Part shown: positions 1 to 7,936 of the stretch, in pieces | Layout of the letters: each line of letters opens with the position of its first letter | How positions within the stretch are numbered: the first letter of the stretch is position 1 | Assembly: GCF_024054565.1 (NCBI RefSeq) | Contig: NZ_JAMXLR010000006.1 | Location: 1 to 64,000, forward strand | Origin: Aeoliella straminimaris | GTDB lineage: Bacteria; Planctomycetota; Planctomycetia; Pirellulales; Lacipirellulaceae | DNA: 64,000 nt | Reading direction: 5' to 3' | Made by a program: the position numbers and the translations under genes | The notes under the pieces: generated by a model | What the model was told of the DNA's origin: nothing | The model's database searches: none | What the model saw: only the letters and a program-made list of their open reading frames with translations

Positions 1-42
1 AACGATTTCGTAATACTCCTGTGGCATTCGTGCATCGGACAT
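1..42 (-). CDS. Partial gene start (N-terminal 14 codons only)
   Basis: Reading the minus strand, a perfect AGGAGG ribosome-binding site (positions 48-53) stands five bases before an ATG at 40-42. The frame stays open to the window edge and encodes MSDARMPQEYYEIV. The very good Shine-Dalgarno sequence and spacing are the only support. The rest lies outside the window, so no function can be given. Confidence 0.5.
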   Translation of the reverse strand, partial: MSDARMPQEYYEIV

Positions 43-194
43 AGCAACCTCCTGGTCTGTAAAGTTGCTATCTATAAGGCGCAAATGGCGTGCCAAACTC
101 GCTTGGGTTCTCTGTCCGGTTCTTAGTCTTACTTCCCTGGATATACAGTCGGGATTCTCCAATCCATTAGCAAGTTCGCCGACACGAGAGCAGA

Positions 195-599
195 ATGTTT
201 GGTATCACGTACCGATGCGATTCTTGCGACTTTGTATTCTGCTCCGGATGGTCGCATCATTCTGCTGGCCAACATGTCGTGTGCAGTGACTGTGCTACTC
301 ACTTCACACTTGGCGGAGGGCATTCCGAATGGGGCACTAAAGAAGGTGAGCAACTCCAGTTATTTGCATTCGATGGCGAGAATGATGTGCCAACCGGCGT
401 CTCCATTACGGTACTACAAAAGGATTCGGAGGTCACAATCCTTCAAGAACAAGATGGCGTGTCGAGGCTGAAGTTCGAGCCTGTTCCGTGTCCGCAATGT
501 CATGGACATGACACGCTGAAGCAGTGGTTTGACGAAAACGCCGAATGCCCAAAATGCCGCCTTGGCACAGTAAATCGCAGAGGTTCATGCATTTACTGA
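195..599 (+). CDS. Zinc-ribbon-like hypothetical protein
   Basis: A protein of 134 residues with paired-cysteine knuckles at both ends: CDSC near residue 8 and CSDC near residue 30, then CPQC and CPKC in the last 40 residues. The middle is a hydrophilic beta-rich stretch. This pattern fits two treble-clef or zinc-ribbon sites, so a zinc-binding cytosolic protein is inferred. There is no signal peptide or membrane segment. I do not recognise a named family, and the ribosome-binding site is weak. It appears to be a single-gene unit. Confidence 0.6.
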   Translation: MFGITYRCDSCDFVFCSGWSHHSAGQHVVCSDCATHFTLGGGHSEWGTKEGEQLQLFAFDGENDVPTGVSITVLQKDSEVTILQEQDGVSRLKFEPVPCPQCHGHDTLKQWFDENAECPKCRLGTVNRRGSCIY

Positions 600-790
600 A
601 CGACTGCATGACAAGGTGCTTCGGCCACATCGTCCGACGCACCTGAATTTATCGAATCGAGCGGACGCCCCCCCAGCCTCTTGTGCTCCGCCCACGGACA
701 AACGGCCGTGGCGAGCGCACCACATGGCTGAATCTGCTCCGGCCGCCCGGCTCTGGCGAGAGACCACTCGCGCGGAGAAGCGGATTTTGT

Positions 791-858
791 TAGTGTCGGT
801 CGGGACGACCGACCTACTGGGTTGTAAGAAAATCGCCGTAGATACCGCGCGGCGATTT
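791..858. other. Pair of adjacent stem-loops, function unknown
   Basis: The first hairpin has an 8-bp perfect stem with a GGA loop (795-802 with 806-813). The second has a 9-bp perfect stem with an 11-base loop (830-838 with 850-858). Neither is followed by a T-run, so they do not look like intrinsic terminators. They could be a small structured RNA or a repeat remnant. Confidence 0.35.
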
Positions 859-966
859 GGTCTAATGAGGGTGTGGCGATAGGCTCACACTGCTCTTTGA
901 CAACTTAGATTGCATGCGCGGTCGGTGGTGCGCGGGTGTTCTCCACTGGCTTGCCCATCGCGGGCT

Positions 967-1170
967 GGCCAAAGAGTTTTGGTACAACTTCGAGTTTTGG
1001 GCCAATTCGCCAAACATGCGGGGAACAACGCGTAGGGTTTTGTCCCCTCCCCCACATGGTTTGGCCGGGAAAACTAGGGGTTTCACCACTTGGGGGTGAC
1101 CAAAACCGCTCGAGTTTTGGGCCAGTGATCGTAGAACCCCAGAATTGGCCCAAAACAGTTGGCCCAAAAC
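967..1170. repeat. Cluster of TTTTGGGCCA motifs in both orientations
   Basis: CGAGTTTTGGGCCA occurs identically at 991-1004 and 1111-1124. The reverse form TTGGCCCAAAAC occurs at 1145-1156 and 1159-1170. Weaker copies (GGCCAAAG near 968, GTTTGGCC near 1069, GACCAAAAC near 1098) lie between them. The copies are unevenly spaced, so this is a repeat cluster rather than a strict tandem array. Confidence 0.55.
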
Positions 1171-1288
1171 GATCCTCGCATGGAGAACGGGTAAACTCGG
1201 CGGCGACAACATTCGTCAGCCAGTTCTCGCAATCGTCGCCGTCGGAACCACCCACCCCACAAACTACCCACGGTGGAAATACAGCCCC

Positions 1289-1609
1289 TCACATCGACTC
1301 GTCATCGATCGAAACCACCAATCCGTTCTCGTCGAAGTACACGGCGTACCAACCGGGTGCTTCGGGTCGATCGTAATCGAAACAGAGTTCACTAGTCTGC
1401 GTGCCAGTCGGAGTGCCAAGAATGTCGAGCACTTCGCCCTGGGACATTCCGATTTGTATCCGACGTTTGGCCGAAGGTTGCACTTCTCGAAGACGAGCGG
1501 CCGCGAGGTGAAAACAGGCTAGCAGGATACAAATGATTGCCGTTGTCCAAAGCAACGCACGAATTCCGAAGCTGAACCTTGGTAATAGTTCTTCCTTTGT
1601 TGCTACCAT
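1289..1609 (-). CDS. Small membrane-anchored protein with a BamE/SmpA-like motif
   Basis: About 106 residues if translation starts at the ATG at 1609; an upstream in-frame start at 1675 is less likely. An N-terminal transmembrane helix (roughly residues 17-36, WTTAIICILLACFHLA) is followed by a soluble domain. That domain holds IGMSQGEVLDILGTP, which resembles the 'G-M-s-...-v...lG.P' motif of SmpA/OmlA (BamE-like) folds, and ends in a Tyr-rich strand pair. This predicts a single-pass protein with an extracytoplasmic alpha/beta domain. A role in outer-membrane assembly cannot be claimed from the motif alone. Confidence 0.55.
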   Translation of the reverse strand: MVATKEELLPRFSFGIRALLWTTAIICILLACFHLAAARLREVQPSAKRRIQIGMSQGEVLDILGTPTGTQTSELCFDYDRPEAPGWYAVYFDENGLVVSIDDESM

Positions 1610-1770
1610 TGCTGAACCGGAGGTCGTGATACCATCGACGCTTCTGAATTGACGCCAATTCAGTGCTGGTAGCAAGTGTAGCGAACCAGTTGATCGAACT
1701 CTAGGAAGACGCAGCGAAGTTAATCCCCCCTATCCCGAAGGGATTTTGCTATCAACCCAGTGTTGCGGCG

Positions 1771-2013
1771 TCAGCCGCTACGCTGGGAAGAGGGCTGCTC
1801 CGCCCGCCCCATCCTTCGAAACTTTCGCCACACCGGGAACGCCGCCACCACCGCAAACAAACATCCGTTCAGCGTGGTGAACTCGATCTGCCCACGAGTC
1901 GCCCACACGTACAGGCAGGCCAACAGGCCGATGGTAACGCCAATCGTCACGATGACTAACGCAAGCAGATGGAAACGGTAATCCAGGCTTCGTTTCGATT
2001 GCTCGAAGGCCAT
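1771..2013 (-). CDS. Small two-helix membrane protein
   Basis: Start chosen at the ATG at 2013 (MAFEQSKRSLDYRF), giving 80 residues. Two hydrophobic segments are visible (about residues 15-36 and 46-60), separated by a short polar loop and followed by a basic tail (WRKFRRMGR). No family recognised. The upstream extension to 2160 has no membrane logic and was left out. Confidence 0.45.
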   Translation of the reverse strand: MAFEQSKRSLDYRFHLLALVIVTIGVTIGLLACLYVWATRGQIEFTTLNGCLFAVVAAFPVWRKFRRMGRAEQPSSQRSG

Positions 2014-2199
2014 TACAGGTGCTCCAAATGCATTCGAGGAACAGGAAAACTTTGATGAGGGGCTTGGAGTGATTCGCGGGCAGAGGCCGTTTATTGTCCC
2101 CAATCCTGGTTCGAGCACCAAGCGGATACTACCGACAATCGGTCGAGGTGCGCCTTCCATGCGGCTGGGTCAACTTCGGTCGACTGTCCAAGTTACCCG

Positions 2200-2700
2200 C
2201 TAAAACAACCACTCGTGCAAGACAATCATCTCACCTGTCTCCGGGTATTCGGCAACTAAGAATAGATCGACGCCCTCAATGTGCTGACTGCCATAACCGG
2301 GCGTCGCATACCAGTTGTAGTCGGCGCGATCGCCAGAGATCCATTTGCCGGGGGCCGCTTTGAGGAGGTCGGGTACCATGGGATGATTCGAAGTGGTTGC
2401 TACCAACTGGTGTCCCGCAAACAACCGTTGGCGTAGCGGGGAGCCCGGCTTGATTCGCCAGATGGATGCGTGGTCGACAAAGCTCCCCAGCCCGAGTGGC
2501 TCTACATCGTCGACCAATGCTGCGTCACTATCAATCAAATCAACGAGTGACCGAGGCCATTCGTCAAAACTGCTGTACGGACCATAGCCCCAGCTCTGTC
2601 GAAATTCGTGATACAGCATGGCTGCACCGCAACACAGAAGGGCAGCAACACCCATCAGCACTAGAAGGGTCTTGAGTGAGAAGTGAAATCGCTTGGCCAT
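2200..2700 (-). CDS. Membrane-anchored hypothetical protein (planctomycete FSLKTLLVLM type)
   Basis: A protein of 166 residues. It begins MAKRFHFSLKTLLVLMGV, an N-terminal anchor seen repeatedly in planctomycete hypothetical proteins, with a transmembrane helix at about residues 9-27. The soluble part is rich in Trp and Tyr and has no cysteines after the anchor; no catalytic motif is recognised. A decayed copy of its first ~38 codons and of its upstream DNA lies at 3721-3890. This gene is therefore the intact member of a local duplication. Confidence 0.6.
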   Translation of the reverse strand: MAKRFHFSLKTLLVLMGVAALLCCGAAMLYHEFRQSWGYGPYSSFDEWPRSLVDLIDSDAALVDDVEPLGLGSFVDHASIWRIKPGSPLRQRLFAGHQLVATTSNHPMVPDLLKAAPGKWISGDRADYNWYATPGYGSQHIEGVDLFLVAEYPETGEMIVLHEWLF

Positions 2701-2838
2701 TGCGAGGCAATTCTACGTCCAGATCCTGGTCGACAGTAACTCTATGCAAGTGAGTCCTCCAGCTCCACGAGGCTGCGGCGAAAGCAACTTGCTCGGCAGC
2801 GTGATGGCGGCTTGAAGCGACCCTGCAATTGCTATCGG

Positions 2839-3675
2839 TCACCGCGTACCCAGGTCGGATTTGCCACTGAAGTCGGAAATACGACGCCTCCACGACGAGC
2901 CGGTGGAGACGCTAACGAGGATTAGTAGCCCAACTCCGCACAGGCCGGCGGCGGCCGGCTCCGGGACGACCGAAATGAACGTGTCGTCGTCAAACGATAT
3001 GGACAAGGTGTTGAAAGCATCGGCTGTGCCCTGGTACGAACCTGCCGCCAGGTTTGCGTAGATGCCAAATGATTCGCCGGCGGTGACATCAAACTCCAGA
3101 TAATCGGTCAGACTCGGGGCATCTCCGCCGTTGTACAAGTTGGAGAAGTTCAGTCCGCTCTCTGACTGAGCGATGCGGTTACCGCACAAATAGGTGCCAT
3201 CAAAAGTATACTGGCCGGGACTGCAGAACGTGTCGGAAACACCAAAGCCACTGCCCCCAATCACGTAAACGTTCGCCAACACGCCCGACGTCCCGCTGGG
3301 GCCATTGGTCACCACGCTATCAAGGGCGACATCGATCCGAATGGTTTGCGCAACACTGCTGGTAAAGACCTGGTAGGCTTCTGCTCGCGTATTGGTTCGA
3401 TCATCATCGAAGGTGGCGTCCACTCCTTCGGATTCCGCCCGCAGGACCGGCAAGTACGTGGAGAGCGGGTCGAAACTAGCGTCCACACGAAATGTGCTGA
3501 AGCTCACCGCTGCCGAGAGACTCCCCGGGCCACCATCTTCGAGAAACACACTGACCGGCTCCAGGTCAGACCCACTCGCCTTGGCGCCAAAGGTCGGCGC
3601 TGCGGTGGCAATGTTGGAGAAGATTGTCAGCACCAGGCTGCAGAGAAGACATCGTTGAAGGGATTTAGAAATCAT
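2839..3675 (-). CDS. PEP-CTERM secreted protein
   Basis: A protein of 278 residues from the ATG at 3675 (a GTG at 3687 is also in frame). It has an N-terminal signal peptide (KSLQRCLLCSLVLTIFSNIATAA), a beta-rich exported domain and a C-terminal sorting signal. That signal is VPEPAAAGL, then a hydrophobic helix, then Arg-Arg-Arg. PEP-CTERM proteins are known to be processed by an exosortase/EpsH-type transpeptidase and targeted to the surface or extracellular matrix. Ligand and role are unknown. It sits between the truncated relic and the intact 2200-2700 gene. Confidence 0.75.
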   Translation of the reverse strand: MISKSLQRCLLCSLVLTIFSNIATAAPTFGAKASGSDLEPVSVFLEDGGPGSLSAAVSFSTFRVDASFDPLSTYLPVLRAESEGVDATFDDDRTNTRAEAYQVFTSSVAQTIRIDVALDSVVTNGPSGTSGVLANVYVIGGSGFGVSDTFCSPGQYTFDGTYLCGNRIAQSESGLNFSNLYNGGDAPSLTDYLEFDVTAGESFGIYANLAAGSYQGTADAFNTLSISFDDDTFISVVPEPAAAGLCGVGLLILVSVSTGSSWRRRISDFSGKSDLGTR

Positions 3676-3720
3676 TTTTCTGTCCACCGGGGGGCATTCA
3701 CCAACACTACTGCACAGACC

Positions 3721-3835
3721 CTATCCGCAATTCATTCGAACTTCGTAATACAGTATCGCTGCACCACTACACGGAAGCACAGCAACGCACATCAGCATTG
3801 GAGGAACTTGAGAGAGAAGTAAATCGCGCCGCGAT
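3721..3835 (-). pseudogene. Truncated relic of the 2200-2700 membrane-protein gene
   Basis: On the minus strand this stretch aligns base by base with the first ~38 codons of the 2700-2200 gene. Shared blocks include GCGATTT, ACTTCTC, CTCAAG, TGCTGATG, GTTGCTG and GGTGCAGC. The start codon has become ATC (3833-3835). One base is deleted after GCGATTT, which shifts the frame, and the reading stops at a TAG at 3721-3723. Similarity continues upstream to about 3890 (GTGAGTCCTC shared). The match and lesions are directly visible; the duplication history is inferred. Confidence 0.75.
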
Positions 3836-3987
3836 CGAATTTCAAAGCCAACCCTGCACCGTGAGTCCTCGATTCTACGAGCAACCCATCTTGAAATCCA
3901 GAGAAACATATTGCCGATGCAACTGACAGCGAAACAACGCACCCGCCCCAACTGGCCGAGGGGTGCCCCATGGGATGCCGGCAAAGT

Positions 3988-4022
3988 AAAACAGCCTTCG
4001 GCGCGATGCGCCGAAGGCTGTT
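3988..4022 (-). terminator. Intrinsic terminator of the 5003-4086 gene
   Basis: A perfect 13-bp stem (3992-4004 with 4008-4020) with a GAT loop. Read on the minus strand it is followed by TTTTACTTT. It lies about 65 bases past the stop of the PEP-CTERM gene. Confidence 0.8.
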
Positions 4023-4085
4023 CGGATTTACTTTAGTCGTGCGACGGACCAGGAGACTGGCACGTGCGAACTACCAGTGGGGCGA

Positions 4086-5003
4086 CTAGCGTTTGGTGCC
4101 GGCCGCACGCTGGCGTCGGCGACCTGCCACGACCAGTCCCATCGCGCCAATCGCACAGAGGGCCAGCGTACTGGGTTCTGGCACCCTTACCACCACGTTG
4201 TCGATCAGGCCGAATGTCGATCCGGCAGGTTCGGCAACCGAGGTGAAGAAATCGGCGTAGAAGAGCGACAGGTTGCCCGAGGTCGAGAAACCGCTGGAAC
4301 CGTCGGACATGTCACTTCCGTCCAAAGTGGCAATCAGCAGGCGGTCGCCATTGGGCTTCTCGATCCTGACGTCCACAATGCTGCCATCGACGTCAAACTC
4401 CCAGGTCACCCACTGAAAACCGGGTGAGCCAGCAACGCTTCCGTTGACCGAAGGCAGGAAGTCGGCGTAGTAGGGTTCGGAGCCCTGGCGGGTGCCGGCG
4501 GTCATATCTTCCGCAGCAACAAAAAAGCCACTCTTCAAAGCCCGCCAGTCGTTGGCGGACCCGCCGTCTCCGGTAGTGATCGCTTGGGCACCGCTCGTCA
4601 GGTCAGCATCGGTGTCGTTGTAGCCGATGCCCCCGCCGAGGAATTCCGTGGTGCCGCCGGTTCCCCAATTCATCCAGGCATCAAACCGCAGTTGGTAGTC
4701 GCCGGAGAAGCTCTGGCCTGTCGGATAGAGCGTGAAGAATTGGCCCGAACCTGATTCAATGTTGGCTTCCAACTTGACGCCGCGGGTGGCGTCATCGCCA
4801 CCGACCGAATTCGGGGCCTCCGGAATGCCATCGGCGCTGTAGTCGTAGTTGAACGTGGCAGCCGAGTCGCTGCCGCTGGCGTTCACGCCCCACGCTGCGC
4901 CATTGTTCATCTGGTCACGAAACAGTTCCGCAGAGGCAACTCCCGGAACGGTGGTGAGTAGCGCTACTAGCGCTACGGAGAAAGATCTCGATGCTGACAA
5001 CAT
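4086..5003 (-). CDS. PEP-CTERM secreted protein
   Basis: A protein of 305 residues from the ATG at 5003, preceded by a GAGG at suitable distance. The signal peptide (SRSFSVALVALLTTVPGVASA) leads into a long exported domain rich in Gly, Asp and aromatic residues, with the look of a jelly-roll or lectin-like fold. The C-terminus is VPEPSTLALCAIGAMGLVVAG followed by Arg-Arg-Arg-Gln-Arg, a textbook PEP-CTERM sorting signal. Ligand unknown. It is followed by a strong terminator, so it is probably a single-gene unit. Confidence 0.8.
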   Translation of the reverse strand: MLSASRSFSVALVALLTTVPGVASAELFRDQMNNGAAWGVNASGSDSAATFNYDYSADGIPEAPNSVGGDDATRGVKLEANIESGSGQFFTLYPTGQSFSGDYQLRFDAWMNWGTGGTTEFLGGGIGYNDTDADLTSGAQAITTGDGGSANDWRALKSGFFVAAEDMTAGTRQGSEPYYADFLPSVNGSVAGSPGFQWVTWEFDVDGSIVDVRIEKPNGDRLLIATLDGSDMSDGSSGFSTSGNLSLFYADFFTSVAEPAGSTFGLIDNVVVRVPEPSTLALCAIGAMGLVVAGRRRQRAAGTKR

Positions 5004-5364
5004 TAGCGAATACCTCAACTTCCTCTTGGCGAATGATCGGCGCGATGGCGCGACTTAACGGTACATGGCGTGACGCTCAAGCGACCGGAAAACCTTGTTG
5101 ACTAGGGTCATACTCGATGAGCGTTGCGCCAGGCGTTGGGTCGCATCCGCGCGGACCGGAAAGAAATGCCCCCAACAAAACGGATAAAGCCTGTCACTAT
5201 CCCGATCCTGCCCAGAACGGACAAATTGTCAAGAAAATAATGCGGCATCTCGACAATTTGCGATTCTTTCGCGTACTTGCTCGGTCGATAGGCAGGCACC
5301 ACGCTGCGTGATGCCGCACCTATCGCGCGTCGGTGCGATGGCGACCGCACAATGGCCGCTACCG
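5004..5364. other. Intergenic region with nested inverted repeats
   Basis: No supportable gene. Visible structures are the 9-base inverted repeat CAAATTGTC/GACAATTTG (about 5222-5262), a wider TGCGGCATC/GATGCCGCA pair, and an imperfect hairpin near 5286-5327. The hairpin has outer arms CGATAGG/CCTATCG and inner arms GCACCACGC/GCGTGATGC. The last lies just past the stop of the large 7527-5365 gene and may end its transcript, but it lacks a T-run. Confidence 0.4.
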
Positions 5365-7527
5365 CTACGATGCCTGCTGCTTGCCGTCGAATTTAACCGC
5401 GCGCCGTCCACCCCGTTGCCGGAGGCGAGAGCTTCGAACCAGCGCCAGCCCAACTAGTCCGAGCAGAGCAAACGCTATGGACGAAGGCTCGGGCACTTCC
5501 GTCGTGATGTCGACCAGTTGCAGCGTCACGCTGTGCGGGTCGTACAGCACCTGCCAATGGAATGCTTGACCATTGGCAAACGAGACCGGATCGTGCTGGA
5601 ATTCGCCCAGGATCTCTTCCAGTGAAGTGAGCACCGTGAAGGCATCGCCAATCTCGGGCAAGAACAGGCCATCGCCGGCGTCGATCAGACTCACGTCGAT
5701 CAATCCGTCCAGATTGGCGTCACCGGCCAGCAGTAAATCGTACTCGCTGCCGGCAACATGGCCGCCAATCTCCACCAGCCAGTTGCCCTCGGCCGTGTTA
5801 GTGAACTCGGGCACGCTGATGGTGCCCGGTGAGTTGCCAATTTCCAACAGGCCGCTATTCACCAGATTGATGTTCCCCATGTTGACGCCGTCGGCCAGTC
5901 GCATGTAACCGGTGGCAAGATTGTGGAGCGCGCCCGCTCCATCGAACGAAGTTCCCGCTTCGACGAGCGTCTCGGCTTGCATCATCAATGCGGTGTCGGA
6001 ATTGGCAAAGTTCAGTTCGGCGCTGGGAGCGAACTCGGCGTTGGCGGCGATGCGGACCCGGCCAGTACTGTTGAGTTCGCCTGTAATCCGCACCGGGGCG
6101 CCGTCCAGGCGTTCGGCACCTAGCGGGCCGAGGCCGGCCGCCAGGTCCATTTCGCCGTTCATGGTCCACTTGTCAAAACTGCCCGTCAGTTGGACGTTTA
6201 GATTGCTGAAGGGACTGTCGAGTTGCAGTACGCCGTCGAACGTGTTGCTAAGCGTCGAGTCGAGGCTCTCGGCCGTGACGGTGAAGAAGTGATTGATGTC
6301 CCACGTCGTGCCGCCCCCTCCATCCATGTCGAACACGCCCGCGGTGATGCTGGTAATACCGTTGACCGTGGCGTCGCCATTCTGCAGAGCGATACCGTTG
6401 ATTTGCGTAGCGCCGGTCCAAGTGGTCTCGCCATTGAAACGGACCGCGCCATCGACGCTCAAGTTGCTGTGCGTGTTGAACGTTCCACCTTGGACCGCGA
6501 CTGCCGATTGAAAGAGCAGGTCGTTGTCCGGGTCGAGGTTGAACACGGCCGTATCGAGAATTGTGGCTTCGGACTCGAAGTGTACCGGGTCGCCCAGTCC
6601 GCTGAAGCCGTTGACCAGATTGACGGCGCCACCCAGACTAGCGTGGCTGCCCTCGATGGTGGCGATTCCATCGGAGTTTTCCGTTCGGCTCGTAATATTG
6701 ATCACGCTATTGGCGTCTGCGGTCCAGCCATTGCTGAGGTTCATCGTCAGGATCGACGCGGTTGCCATTTCGATGGTGCCGCTGAAGTTGTCGCGCAGGT
6801 GGGTGCCGTTAACGGTTAGTTGGTCCTGCCCGAAAATGCTGTTGCCTCCGTCGACCTGCAGTACTCCGTAGCCCGTGTTTCCATCCAGATCCATCGGTGC
6901 GTCGCCCCCTTGATTCAGCACCAGCCCTCCGAAGCCTGGCGAGGTAGCGATCAGCCCGTCGTTGATTAGCGCCACCCCAGAGTTATCCAGGCACTCGACC
7001 ACTCCGCGGGCCCGCATTCGCGACTGGGCATGGATGTTGAGCGTATCGTAGACAATCACTTCGGCACCGTTCGCGATGTCGAAGTGCGCCCCGTCGCTGA
7101 CGAGAATGTTGTTGGCAGACATGCCGAAGCCGGCCAGCCTCTGCACCAGCAATCGGCTACCCTCGCCCGAAACAGTGGCATTGCCCCCAATTGCGAGTGC
7201 GCCGGGTTGGTTGACGTACAAACTGGCACCGTTGAGGACTTCGAGTGCTCCGACGGCCTGGTTGTTCTCAACCAACACGTTGCTATTGTGCGTGGCCGGT
7301 AACACTCCGAGTCGGGCCACATCGGCCAGCCCCGGAGCGCCCGCTGGGCTCCAACTGGCCCCGTCGGTCCAGGGGACGTTCGCGCCGCCATTGATCAGTG
7401 TCTTGATTTCCGCGCTGGCGCTGCTGGCAACCATAGCGCTGCCAACGCACGTCAGTACAAACGCAATGGACCACTTAACCGTTGCCGTCTGAGTGCGCCC
7501 GCCTTCCGAGAAATTGTTGATCTCCAC
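5365..7527 (-). CDS. Large PEP-CTERM protein with autotransporter-like beta-solenoid repeats
   Basis: Start chosen at a GTG (7525-7527) preceded by GGGAGG eight bases upstream, giving 720 residues. A signal peptide (VKWSIAFVLTCVGSAMVASSASA) is followed by hundreds of residues of Asn/Gly/Thr-rich strand-turn repeats typical of secreted beta-solenoids. Near the C-terminus is the NLDGLIDVSLID...GDAFTVLT segment that recurs at the end of autotransporter-associated repeat proteins. The last 40 residues are VPEPSSIAFALLGLVGLALV plus a basic tail (PEP-CTERM). It is probably a surface or matrix structural protein. Confidence 0.75.
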   Translation of the reverse strand: MEINNFSEGGRTQTATVKWSIAFVLTCVGSAMVASSASAEIKTLINGGANVPWTDGASWSPAGAPGLADVARLGVLPATHNSNVLVENNQAVGALEVLNGASLYVNQPGALAIGGNATVSGEGSRLLVQRLAGFGMSANNILVSDGAHFDIANGAEVIVYDTLNIHAQSRMRARGVVECLDNSGVALINDGLIATSPGFGGLVLNQGGDAPMDLDGNTGYGVLQVDGGNSIFGQDQLTVNGTHLRDNFSGTIEMATASILTMNLSNGWTADANSVINITSRTENSDGIATIEGSHASLGGAVNLVNGFSGLGDPVHFESEATILDTAVFNLDPDNDLLFQSAVAVQGGTFNTHSNLSVDGAVRFNGETTWTGATQINGIALQNGDATVNGITSITAGVFDMDGGGGTTWDINHFFTVTAESLDSTLSNTFDGVLQLDSPFSNLNVQLTGSFDKWTMNGEMDLAAGLGPLGAERLDGAPVRITGELNSTGRVRIAANAEFAPSAELNFANSDTALMMQAETLVEAGTSFDGAGALHNLATGYMRLADGVNMGNINLVNSGLLEIGNSPGTISVPEFTNTAEGNWLVEIGGHVAGSEYDLLLAGDANLDGLIDVSLIDAGDGLFLPEIGDAFTVLTSLEEILGEFQHDPVSFANGQAFHWQVLYDPHSVTLQLVDITTEVPEPSSIAFALLGLVGLALVRSSRLRQRGGRRAVKFDGKQQAS

Positions 7528-7936
7528 TAGTTCCGCCTCCCCTGTTTTGGTGTGAATGCGTACCGACACAGTTGGCCGAGATCGAGCTTGGATGCTCCAT
7601 GGCCCTAGATAGTTCCCTAGATAGTTCCCTCGATAGTCGTCGTTGTAGTCATCCACTTCAAATGCTGGAAGCCATGAACAAGGTTTGTGCGCAGAAACGA
7701 TGCAACAAAGGTGCACAACCAACCGCCCGATTGATTCATTGACAATCCGGTGAACGCCCGTTGGCGATCGATGCGCAGGAGCGACGCAGGTTTGCTCACC
7801 ACAGCGCAAACCCGCCACTTCCCTTGCGTCGCAGGTTGCACGAGATACGAAGACCCAGTATCGGGTTGATGGCCAACCATAGGTCCGCCAACTATGATCA
7901 GTACTGCAGGGGGTCGTCTGTCCAGGTGGCAACTCA
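7528..7936. other. Divergent promoter region with a 12-bp tandem repeat
   Basis: This region separates the minus-strand 7527-5365 gene from the plus-strand 7937 gene, so it should hold both promoters. It contains three 12-base units (7603-7638), listed separately. The long frame that stays open here on the minus strand has no start logic or domain and is not taken as coding. Confidence 0.45.
7603..7638. repeat. Three tandem 12-bp units, CCCTAGATAGTT type
   Basis: CCCTAGATAGTT occurs twice without interruption (7603-7614, 7615-7626), followed by CCCTCGATAGTC (7627-7638), which has two changes. It lies about 80 bases upstream of the GTG start of the large PEP-CTERM gene. Confidence 0.7.

Larger units (their letters stand above)
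600..1288. other. Gene-poor spacer with hairpins and a repeated motif
   Basis: No convincing gene is seen here. Two consecutive inverted repeats lie at 795-813 (8-bp stem, GTCGGTCG/CGACCGAC) and 830-858 (9-bp stem, AAATCGCCG/CGGCGATTT). A cluster of TTTTGGGCCA-type motifs in both orientations fills 967-1170. The short open frames over this part are low-complexity readings of that repeat and look spurious. Confidence 0.5.

Noticed and set aside
880..925. CTCTTTGACAACTT as a CRISPR leader-like sequence
   Set aside because: No direct repeats with regular spacers follow; the later TTTTGGGCCA motifs are irregularly spaced and in both orientations.
905..1255. Short frames (about 116 residues) over the TTTTGGGCCA cluster
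   Set aside because: They only translate the repeated motif in two frames and have no start signals.
5108..5350. 80-residue minus-strand frame in the 5.0-5.4 kb spacer
   Set aside because: No ribosome-binding site, no domain-like composition, and it spans inverted repeats.
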